DNA from: Pleomorphomonas koreensis DSM 23070
GTDB lineage: Bacteria > Pseudomonadota > Alphaproteobacteria > Rhizobiales > Pleomorphomonadaceae
Direction of reading: 5' to 3'
DNA length: 64,000 nucleotides
Assembly: GCF_000425185.1 (NCBI RefSeq)
Contig: NZ_AULH01000005.1
Location: 62,001 to 126,000 of the forward strand
Part shown: positions 54,827 to 61,404 of the stretch, piece after piece
Layout: every line of letters begins with the position of its first letter
How positions within the stretch are numbered: position 1 is the stretch's first letter
The notes under the pieces: generated by a model
Database searches by the model: none
What the model was told of the DNA's origin: nothing
What the model saw: the letters and a program-made list of their open reading frames with translations, nothing else
Program-made: the position numbers and the translations under genes

Positions 54827-56686
54827 TTATCGTCGCCCGAACAGCCGCTCGATGTCGCTGAGCTTCAGCTCGACGAAGGTCGGACGGCCATGGTTGCACT
54901 GGCCGGAGTTGGGCGTCGCCTCCATCTCGCGCAAGAGCGCGTCCATCTCCTCGACGCGCAGCCGGCGGCCGGCCCTTACCGAGCCGTGGCAGGCCATGGT
55001 GGCGGCGATGGCGTCGAGCTTTTCCCTGAGGCGCGTCGCCTGATCCCACTCGGCGAGGTCGTCGGCGATGTCGCGGACCAGCGCCGCCGTGTCGGTGCGG
55101 CCGAGGAGCGCCGGGATCTCGCGGATGGCAACGGCGCCGGGGCCGAACCCCTCGACGACGAGGCCAAGCTCGGCCAGCTCGTCGGCGCGCTCGATCAGCC
55201 GGTTGACGTCCTCCTCCGGCAGGTCGACGACGTCGGGGATCAGCAGCAGTTGCCGCTCGACGCCGCTGGCGATCTCCCGCTTCAGCCGCTCGTAGACGAG
55301 GCGCTCGTGGGCGGCGTGCTGGTCGACGATGACGAGGCCAGTCTCGGTCTGGGCGACGATATAGGTCTCGTGGATCTGGGCGCGCGGCGCGCCGAGCGGC
55401 CGGGCGAGGCTCTCGGGCGCCGGCTCGACGAGGCCGGCGCGGGCGTCGGCGGCGACGGCGTCGTCGACGACGGCGAAGCGGCCCTGCGGCGGCTCCTCGG
55501 CAACGGAGACGTCGTCCTCTTCCGAAAAACCGTCCGCTGCCGCGCCGGCGAGCGGCCGCTCGGGCGCCGTGCGCCAGTCGAAGGCGGCCGGCCGGCTGGC
55601 GTAGGACCAGGACGACCGCGCCGGCATCGGCCGGGCAACGGCGGCTTCGAGCACGTCCAGCGTCGCCGCGCCGTGCGTCGAGGCGGCGCGGTGGCCGGCG
55701 TCGGCGTGCGCCCGCTTCAGCGCGCCGACCATGAGGCCGCGCACCAGACCGGGATCGCGGAAGCGCACATCGGCCTTGGTCGGGTGGACGTTGACGTCGA
55801 CCTCGTGCGGGTCGAGATCGACGAACAGCACGGCCGCCGGAAAGCGGTCGCGGGCCATGACGTCGGAATATCCGGCGCGGATGGCGCCGAGCAGCAGCTT
55901 GTCGCGCACCGGCCGGCCGTTGACGAACAGGTGCTGGCTCTGGGCGTTGGCCTTCTGCAAGGTGCCGAGGCCGGCAAGACCGGTGAGGCGGACGCCCTCG
56001 CGCAGCGCGTCGATCTCGATCGAGTTCTCCGCGAAGTCGGCGCCCATCACCTGCAACGCCCGCCCCCGGAAATCACCCTCCTGAAGGGCCGGGTAATCAA
56101 GCGGCGAGCGGTCGGAGCCCGACAGCGAGAAGCGGATCTCCGGGTGGGCGAGCGCCAGGCGCTTGACCACGTCGGTGATGGCGCCGGCCTCGGCGCGCTC
56201 GGATTTCAGGAACTTGAGGCGGGCTGGCGTCGAGAAGAACAGGTTGCGGACCTCGATGCGGGTGCCGGCGCTCAGCGCCACCGGCGCGATCTCCGAGCGG
56301 CTGCCGCCCGACACGCTGATCGCCCAGCCGTTGTCCTCGGACGCATGGCGCGTCTCGATGCGGAGATCGGCGACCGAGCCGATGGAGGGCAGCGCCTCGC
56401 CGCGGAAGCCGAGGGTGCGGATGTCGAGGAGGTCGTCCTCGATCAGCTTGGAGGTGCAATGCCGCTCGACGGCCAGCGACAGATCGCCGGCGGTCATGCC
56501 GGAGCCGTTGTCGACGACGCGCACCAGCGTCTTGCCGCCGCCCGAGGTCACCACCTCGATGCGGTCGGCGCCGGCATCGATGGCGTTCTCGACCAGCTCC
56601 TTGACGACGCTCGCCGGCCGTTCCACCACCTCGCCGGCGGCGATGCGGTTGATGGTGACGGGCGAGAGCTGGATGATGACCGACAT
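54827..56686 (-). CDS. mutL: DNA mismatch repair protein MutL
   Basis: 619 residues. N-terminal GHKL ATPase: [32 protein letters not shown], and [13 protein letters not shown]. Residues about 330-420 are a variable linker. C-terminal endonuclease-type domain: [30 protein letters not shown] and [12 protein letters not shown], the metal site. Such MutL proteins nick the new strand in organisms without MutH. Converges on the acetyltransferase. Confidence 0.96.
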   Translation of the reverse strand: MSVIIQLSPVTINRIAAGEVVERPASVVKELVENAIDAGADRIEVVTSGGGKTLVRVVDNGSGMTAGDLSLAVERHCTSKLIEDDLLDIRTLGFRGEALPSIGSVADLRIETRHASEDNGWAISVSGGSRSEIAPVALSAGTRIEVRNLFFSTPARLKFLKSERAEAGAITDVVKRLALAHPEIRFSLSGSDRSPLDYPALQEGDFRGRALQVMGADFAENSIEIDALREGVRLTGLAGLGTLQKANAQSQHLFVNGRPVRDKLLLGAIRAGYSDVMARDRFPAAVLFVDLDPHEVDVNVHPTKADVRFRDPGLVRGLMVGALKRAHADAGHRAASTHGAATLDVLEAAVARPMPARSSWSYASRPAAFDWRTAPERPLAGAAADGFSEEDDVSVAEEPPQGRFAVVDDAVAADARAGLVEPAPESLARPLGAPRAQIHETYIVAQTETGLVIVDQHAAHERLVYERLKREIASGVERQLLLIPDVVDLPEEDVNRLIERADELAELGLVVEGFGPGAVAIREIPALLGRTDTAALVRDIADDLAEWDQATRLREKLDAIAATMACHGSVRAGRRLRVEEMDALLREMEATPNSGQCNHGRPTFVELKLSDIERLFGRR

Positions 56687-56784
56687 CGGCTTCGGGAATC
56701 GCTTGCGGACGGAGGGATCGGAGGCGTTAGCATAGACGAAGCCGGCCGGCGGAGCGAGATCGGCGGCGGAACGGGAGACGCTCC

Positions 56785-57519
56785 ATGACAGACTTCGGGA
56801 TTTCGGCCGCCACGTCGATCGTCGTGCTGACCGGCGCCGGCATATCGCAGGAATCGGGGCTCGACACCTTTCGCGACGCCGGCGGCATCTGGGCGCGCTA
56901 CGACATCGACGACGTGGCGACGCCGGAGGGCTTTGCCCGCAATCCGCCGCTGGTGCACGACTTCTACAACGAGCAGCGCCGCGAGGCGGCCGTCGCCGTT
57001 CCCAACGCCGCCCATCTGGCGCTGACCAACCTGGAGGCGGCGTGGCCGGGCCGCTTCCTGCTGGTCACCCAGAACATCGACGGCCTGCACGAGAAGGCCG
57101 GCTCGAAGGCGCTGCTGCACATGCACGGCGAACTCGACAGGTTCCTCTGCGAAGCCTGCGGCAAGCGCGGCCCCTGGCAGGGCGACATGACGACCGCCTC
57201 CGCCTGCCCGCTGTGCGGCCGGGCCGGCACGCTCAGGCCCGATATCGTCTGGTTCGGCGAGATGCCCTACTTCATGCCGGAGATCTACCGGGCGCTCGGC
57301 GAGGCCGACCTGTTCCTCTCCATCGGCACGTCGGGCACCGTCTATCCGGCCGCCGACTTCGTGCGGGCGGCCCGGCAGGCCGGCGCGGTCACCGTCGAAT
57401 TGAACCTCGAAGCGTCGCGGCGCGGCCACGGCCTGTTCGCGCATGAAATCGAGGGCAAGGCGGGCGACATCGTGCCGGCCTTCGTGCGCGACCTCCTCGA
57501 AGGCCGGCTGCCGTCTTGA
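56785..57519 (+). CDS. cobB: Sir2-type NAD-dependent protein deacylase
   Basis: 244 residues. NAD-binding [33 protein letters not shown], catalytic His in HMHGEL, zinc cysteines CEAC and CPLCG, and [14 protein letters not shown]. Removes acetyl groups from lysines. The loop that in CobB/SIRT5 reads F-Y-N-x-R (desuccinylase Tyr/Arg) here reads FYNEQRR, with Gln at the Arg position, so acyl preference may differ. Divergent from mutL; the following gene starts after 31 bases. Confidence 0.92.
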   Translation: MTDFGISAATSIVVLTGAGISQESGLDTFRDAGGIWARYDIDDVATPEGFARNPPLVHDFYNEQRREAAVAVPNAAHLALTNLEAAWPGRFLLVTQNIDGLHEKAGSKALLHMHGELDRFLCEACGKRGPWQGDMTTASACPLCGRAGTLRPDIVWFGEMPYFMPEIYRALGEADLFLSIGTSGTVYPAADFVRAARQAGAVTVELNLEASRRGHGLFAHEIEGKAGDIVPAFVRDLLEGRLPS

Positions 57520-57550
57520 CCTCGTCATGCCGCCCCCTTATCGGGAGGGC

Positions 57551-58417
57551 ATGCAAAAGATAGACATGATCGCGGGCCTGTCGGCCCTCGCCGGGGCCTA
57601 CGACGGCGTCATCTGCGACGTCTGGGGCGTTCTCCACAACGGCGTCTCGCCCTACCCCGCCGCCGCCGAGGCGCTGACCCGCTTCCGGGCTGCCGGCAAG
57701 GCGGTGGTGCTGCTCACCAACGCACCGCGGCCGGCGAAAAACGTCGAGGACCTGCTGCAGAGCCACTATGCCATCGGCCGCGACAGCTATGACGAGATCG
57801 TCACTTCCGGCTCGGTCGCCCGTCAGGTGTTCGCGAGCGAACCGCACAAGCGGCTGTTTCATCTCGGCCCCAAGCACAACCTCGGCCTGTTCGAGGGGCT
57901 CGATGTCGAGCTGGTGGGCGAGGAGGAAGCCGAATACGTGGCGCTGACCGGCCTGTTCGACGACGAGACCGAGACCGCCGAGACCTACCGGCCGATGCTC
58001 TCCCGCTTCGTCGCACGCGGCCTCAAGGTCTACTGCGCCAACCCGGACGTCGTGGTCGAGCGCGGCGACCGCCTCGTCTACTGCGCCGGGGCACTGGCCC
58101 AGCTCTATCTGGCGCTCGGCGGCGACGCCGTCATCATCGGCAAGCCCTTCAAGCCGGTCTACGACGCGGCGCTTGCCGCCCTCGACCGGGCGTTCGGCCG
58201 GCCGATGGAGAAAGCCCGCGTGCTGGCGATCGGCGACGGCCTGCCGACCGACATCAAGGGCGCCTACGGCCAGGGCATCGATGTGCTGATGGTGACGGCC
58301 GGCATCCACGGCGCCGACTTCGGCGATCTCCTCGCCCCCGATCCGGCGCGGCTCGCCGCCCGGCTGGAGGCCGAGGGCCTCGGCATCCGCGCCGCCCTGC
58401 CCCGTCTTGCCTGGTGA
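57551..58417 (+). CDS. TIGR01459-type HAD hydrolase
   Basis: 288 residues, HAD-IIA type with an internal cap: motif I DVWGVLHNGVSPYP (nucleophile Asp), motif II LLTNAPRP, late motif III Lys in IGKPFKPVYDAA, motif IV IGDGLPTDIKGA. TIGR01459 proteins are conserved in Hyphomicrobiales with no known substrate. The ATG lies two bases after GGGAGG, which is unusually near; an ATG eight codons earlier lacks any ribosome site. Followed by a strong bidirectional terminator. Confidence 0.85.
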   Translation: MQKIDMIAGLSALAGAYDGVICDVWGVLHNGVSPYPAAAEALTRFRAAGKAVVLLTNAPRPAKNVEDLLQSHYAIGRDSYDEIVTSGSVARQVFASEPHKRLFHLGPKHNLGLFEGLDVELVGEEEAEYVALTGLFDDETETAETYRPMLSRFVARGLKVYCANPDVVVERGDRLVYCAGALAQLYLALGGDAVIIGKPFKPVYDAALAALDRAFGRPMEKARVLAIGDGLPTDIKGAYGQGIDVLMVTAGIHGADFGDLLAPDPARLAARLEAEGLGIRAALPRLAW

Positions 58418-58442
58418 GGGCTCGTCCGGTGCGGAGACATGA

Positions 58443-58466
58443 AAAGAGGCCCCGCGGGGCCTCTTT
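58443..58466. terminator. Bidirectional intrinsic terminator
   Basis: AAAGAGGCCCC (58443-58453) is perfectly inverse to GGGGCCTCTTT (58456-58466) around GC. T-runs sit on both ends (TTTCC on the plus strand, TTTTCATG on the minus strand). It separates the converging HAD and cheZ genes and serves both. Confidence 0.9.
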
Positions 58467-58493
58467 CCTCAGGATCCGGCGCGATGGCGGCGC

Positions 58494-59129
58494 TCAGAAG
58501 AAGGCGTCGATGTCGTCCTGGCTGACGCCCTCGCCCTTGAACTGCGGCCCGTGCAGCATCAGCTCGCGGGCGCGTTTCTCGGCCGGCGTCTCGTTGGCGG
58601 CGACGTCGGTGATGCGCATGATCTTCAGCTTTTCCACCAGCGTGGTGATGCGCTTGTCGAGGGCGTTCAGGGTGGTGACGACCTTGGAGATGCGCTGGCC
58701 GGTGATGTCCTGGAAGGAGCAGGCCTGGAAGATGTCGATCACCTTCTCGCCGACCAGGGCCTGATAGGCGTCGACGTCCTCGACATCGGCCGCCATGATC
58801 TCCTCGGCCGCCGACATGATGGTGTTGGTGGCTTCCTCGGTCGCCTCGACGATGGCGTCGAGTTCGCGGCCGGCGGTCGGGATGTGCTCGTCGCGCATGT
58901 CGGAGAGGCGCAGCATCGCCAGCTCCTCCTTCATGTTGGCGATCTCACGCGCCATCTCGCCGAGTTCGGAGTAGATGGCGAGATCCATGCTCTTGAAGAA
59001 GGACTGGAAGCTTTCGGCCATCAGCTCGGCGAGGCGCATGACATCTTCGAGCGACACATCCTCGGCCTTGCGACCGTTGCGGAGGAAGTCGATGATCTTG
59101 GCCACATGCTCCGAGGACATGTCAGACAT
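58494..59129 (-). CDS. cheZ: Chemotaxis phosphatase CheZ
   Basis: 211 residues, long helical hairpin. The catalytic region contains FQACSFQDITGQRISKVV, with the conserved Asp and Gln that dephosphorylate CheY-P. It ends with the acidic SQDDIDAFF, the CheY-binding tail of CheZ. Length and helical pattern fit. It lies downstream of cheY, separated by 161 bases containing the palindrome GGCGGCATGCCGCC (59246-59259), which may be a weak terminator. CheZ is sporadic in alphaproteobacteria. Confidence 0.93.
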   Translation of the reverse strand: MSDMSSEHVAKIIDFLRNGRKAEDVSLEDVMRLAELMAESFQSFFKSMDLAIYSELGEMAREIANMKEELAMLRLSDMRDEHIPTAGRELDAIVEATEEATNTIMSAAEEIMAADVEDVDAYQALVGEKVIDIFQACSFQDITGQRISKVVTTLNALDKRITTLVEKLKIMRITDVAANETPAEKRARELMLHGPQFKGEGVSQDDIDAFF

Positions 59130-59290
59130 CGAGAAGCCCTTTTCTGAATGCGCGGCGTCGTCCGTCCCGGCGGGGCGGCTATGCGGACGTCTTGATCTTG
59201 AACTGGATGCGTCGGCTCTCGTCGCGCGTTTCCGGGGCGGTGGCGGGCGGCATGCCGCCGCCCCCTCGTGCTCTCCGGCGCGGTTCGGCC

Positions 59291-59674
59291 TCAGTCGCCG
59301 AACACGGCTTCGATCTTGCTCTTCAGCGTCGGGGCGTTGAAGGGCTTGACGATGTAGTTGTTGACGCCGGCCTTCTTGGCGGCGATCACGTTCTCGGTCT
59401 TGGATTCGGCCGTCACCATGATGAACGGCGTCTTCGACAGCGAGGAATCGGACCGCACCTGCTTCAGAAGCTCGTAGCCGGTCATCGGCTCCATGTTCCA
59501 GTCGGAGATGACAAGGCCGTAGCGGCGCTCCTTCATCTTGCCGAGGGCCTCGGTGCCGTCGGCCGCCTCGTCGACGTCCTCGAAACCGAGCTGCTTCAGG
59601 AGGTTCCGGATGATTCGGATCATGGTCTTGTAATCGTCGACCACCAGAACCGGAATCGATGTATCAAGTGCCAT
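59291..59674 (-). CDS. cheY: Chemotaxis response regulator CheY
   Basis: 127-residue single receiver domain: LVVDDYKTMIRIIRNLLKQLG with the acidic pair, the phospho-acceptor Asp in LVISDWNMEPM (about residue 57), Thr in MVTAES, Lys in YIVKPF. Binds the flagellar switch when phosphorylated by CheA. GGAGTAAACG precedes the ATG. Separate from the main che operon; paired with cheZ only. Confidence 0.95.
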   Translation of the reverse strand: MALDTSIPVLVVDDYKTMIRIIRNLLKQLGFEDVDEAADGTEALGKMKERRYGLVISDWNMEPMTGYELLKQVRSDSSLSKTPFIMVTAESKTENVIAAKKAGVNNYIVKPFNAPTLKSKIEAVFGD

Positions 59675-59926
59675 CGTTTACTCCAAACTGCCGCGGCGCC
59701 ACCCGCGCCTCGATGACCAGCTCAAGTGCACGGGCGGGTGAACGTCCCTGCCGGGGCCCGTGCCTCTGGAAAAACCATACGACCGGGACCTGAAAAGTCG
59801 GTTAATTCCCGTCGTCGCCGATCCCCGGCCCGTTATCGTTCAGCGAGACGCTTGATTTACCATCCGTTTTTTCTTTGAATCGTTTTTGTGGCGCAGTTCG
59901 GCGGTTTTTTGCTCGATTTTGTCTTA

Positions 59927-59978
59927 AATCGCCGGCTGCCCGGTTTACGCTTTGCCAACCATGCCGGCGATTACCGGG
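59927..59978 (+). promoter_or_regulatory. Possible pseudoknot-forming leader or operator upstream of ribF
   Basis: AATCGCCGGC (59927-59936) is the exact inverse of GCCGGCGATT (59963-59972). CCCGGT (59939-59944), inside that loop, is the exact inverse of ACCGGG (59973-59978), just outside it. That arrangement is an H-type pseudoknot. An alternative stem CAACC/GGTTG (59956-59981) competes. Not a known FMN riboswitch sequence. Confidence 0.4.
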
Positions 59979-60062
59979 TTGTCAGGCGCGCCGAGGGGCG
60001 CCGCGGCGGCAGGGCTGCCGTGGCAATTCGCCGCTTGACCTTGCCCGGAGCAGAAGGCACGG

Positions 60063-60097
60063 TCGCCGGCGCCGCCGAAACCGCCGGCGCCGGGCGA
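60063..60097 (+). promoter_or_regulatory. GC-rich hairpin just upstream of ribF
   Basis: TCGCCGGCGCC (60063-60073) pairs with GGCGCC plus GGCGA (60086-60097) with one bulged G and a 12-base loop containing GAAA. It ends 35 bases before the ribF ATG and could influence ribF expression, or be a general secondary structure of GC-rich DNA. Confidence 0.35.
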
Positions 60098-60132
60098 TGG
60101 CGGCTTCCCGGCGACAGCAGATTCAAGAGACC

Positions 60133-61107
60133 ATGCCCTCCTTCCAGTCCGTCGACCGTCAGTCCGTCACCCCGGCCCTCAGGGGCGGCGCCGTTGCCAT
60201 CGGCAACTTCGATGGCGTGCACCGCGGCCACCAGGCCGTGCTGGAAGCCGCCCTCGCGGCGGCGCGACAGCGCGGCATTCCGGCCGTCGGCGTCACCTTC
60301 GAGCCGCATCCGCGCGACGTGTTCCGGCCCGAGCACCCGGTGTTCCGCCTGACGCCGGCGCCGGTCAAGGCGCGGCTGGTCGAGGCGATCGGGCTCGACG
60401 GCCTCGTCTCCATCCCCTTCTCGCCGGCCTTCGCCGCCCAGAGCCCGGAAGAGTTCGTCGAGCGGGTGCTGGTGGACGAACTGGCCATCCGCCACGTCGT
60501 CGTCGGCTGGAACTTCCATTTCGGCGCGGGCCGGCACGGTACGCCGCAGAAGCTGCGCGAACTCGGCGAACGTCACGGCTTCAGCGTCGACATCCTCGCC
60601 CCGTTCGAGACCGAGGACGGCTACACCGTGTCATCGAGCGCGGTGCGCGACCGCCTCGCCGAGGGCGTGCTGGCCGAGGCGACCGGTCTCCTCGGCTGGC
60701 ACTGGTTCTTCGAGGGCATCGTCGTCGACGGCGACAAGCGCGGCCGCACCATCGGCTTTCCGACCGCCAACATCCGCCTGCCGCCGCAGGTGCGGCTGTC
60801 GGAAGGCGTCTACGCGGTCTACGCCCATATCGACGGCGTCCGCCATGCCGGCGTGGCGAGCTGGGGCCGCCGGCCGACCTTCGACAATGGCGCGCCGGTG
60901 TTCGAGACCTTCTTCTACGACTTCTCCGGCGACCTCTACGGCAAGACGCTTGCCGTCATGCCGATCGCCTACCTCAGGCCGGAGCTGAAGTTCGACGGCG
61001 TGGCGCCGCTGATCGTCCAGATGAACCGCGACGCCGAGGAGGGACGGGCCTTGCTCGCCGGCTTCGACGGCTTCACGCCCCTCGACCGGGCGCTGTGGCA
61101 GGACTGA
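60133..61107 (+). CDS. ribF: Bifunctional riboflavin kinase/FAD synthetase
   Basis: 324 residues. N-terminal FAD synthetase nucleotidyltransferase: AVAIGNFDGVHRGHQAVL (GNFDGVHxGH) and VSSSAVRDRL. C-terminal riboflavin kinase: KRGRTIGFPTANIRLPPQ, YAVYAHIDG and the FETFFYDFSGDLYGK with the catalytic Glu. It makes FMN and then FAD. Start chosen as the ATG before MPSFQSVD; the frame is open further upstream but non-conserved. Followed by a hairpin. Confidence 0.96.
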   Translation: MPSFQSVDRQSVTPALRGGAVAIGNFDGVHRGHQAVLEAALAAARQRGIPAVGVTFEPHPRDVFRPEHPVFRLTPAPVKARLVEAIGLDGLVSIPFSPAFAAQSPEEFVERVLVDELAIRHVVVGWNFHFGAGRHGTPQKLRELGERHGFSVDILAPFETEDGYTVSSSAVRDRLAEGVLAEATGLLGWHWFFEGIVVDGDKRGRTIGFPTANIRLPPQVRLSEGVYAVYAHIDGVRHAGVASWGRRPTFDNGAPVFETFFYDFSGDLYGKTLAVMPIAYLRPELKFDGVAPLIVQMNRDAEEGRALLAGFDGFTPLDRALWQD

Positions 61108-61116
61108 CGGCGGATA

Positions 61117-61135
61117 TCCGGCGAAATCCGCCGGA
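61117..61135 (+). terminator. Possible weak terminator after ribF
   Basis: TCCGGCG (61117-61123) pairs with CGCCGGA (61129-61135) around a five-base loop ten bases past the ribF stop. No T-run, so it may allow read-through into ileS. Confidence 0.4.
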
Positions 61136-61279
61136 ACGTTCGCTTGTCAGTCCGGTGATTCAATCGGATCGGCGAGTGCGGGGGCGTCTTTCCTTTCGGC
61201 CGCTTTGCCGGTAGAACACGGCCATGCCTACGTTTCTCCGCCGTCCGCCGGCCGCACCGCACATCGCGCGAATTATCGG

Positions 61280-61326
61280 CCCGGTCCTGATGAGCCGCCG
61301 CTGACGCGGCGGGATCGAGGACCGGG
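61280..61326 (+). promoter_or_regulatory. Two-tier hairpin in the ileS leader
   Basis: CCCGGTCCT (61280-61288) pairs with AGGACCGGG (61318-61326); inside, CCGCCGC (61295-61301) pairs with GCGGCGG (61306-61312) around a TGAC tetraloop. The internal loop has GATGAG on one side and GATCG on the other, which could form tandem G-A pairs. It sits about 80 bases before the ileS ATG. Not a T-box, which alphaproteobacteria lack. Confidence 0.45.
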
Positions 61327-61404
61327 AGCCGAGCCGCCCTGGCCGACCGCCGGCAGCGCCCTCTCTGCCGATACCGTTTTCCTGTTGCACCGACGAGACA
61401 TTCC

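Larger units (their letters stand above)
59675..60132. other. 458-base divergent region between cheY and ribF
   Basis: No credible gene. The middle (59840-59930) is AT-rich for this genome, with the run CATCCGTTTTTTC and TTGAATCG (GAATC, a GANTC site), where divergent promoters for cheY and ribF may lie, though I cannot assign -35/-10 elements. It contains the two structured elements listed separately (59927-59978, 60063-60097). Confidence 0.6.
61108..61404. other. 297-base region between ribF and ileS
   Basis: No credible gene. It holds the ribF-downstream hairpin TCCGGCG/CGCCGGA (61117-61135, five-base loop, no T-run) and, further on, the ileS leader hairpin (61280-61326). No confident promoter could be read; ileS may also be partly read through from ribF, as this gene order (ribF-ileS-lspA) is common in proteobacteria. 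Confidence 0.6.

Noticed and set aside
59675-60132. FMN (RFN) riboswitch before ribF
   Set aside because: The conserved RFN core sequences, such as AGGGCGGGG and the six-helix junction pattern, are absent.
61108-61404. T-box leader before ileS
   Set aside because: No T-box sequence or specifier stem, and T-boxes are essentially Gram-positive.
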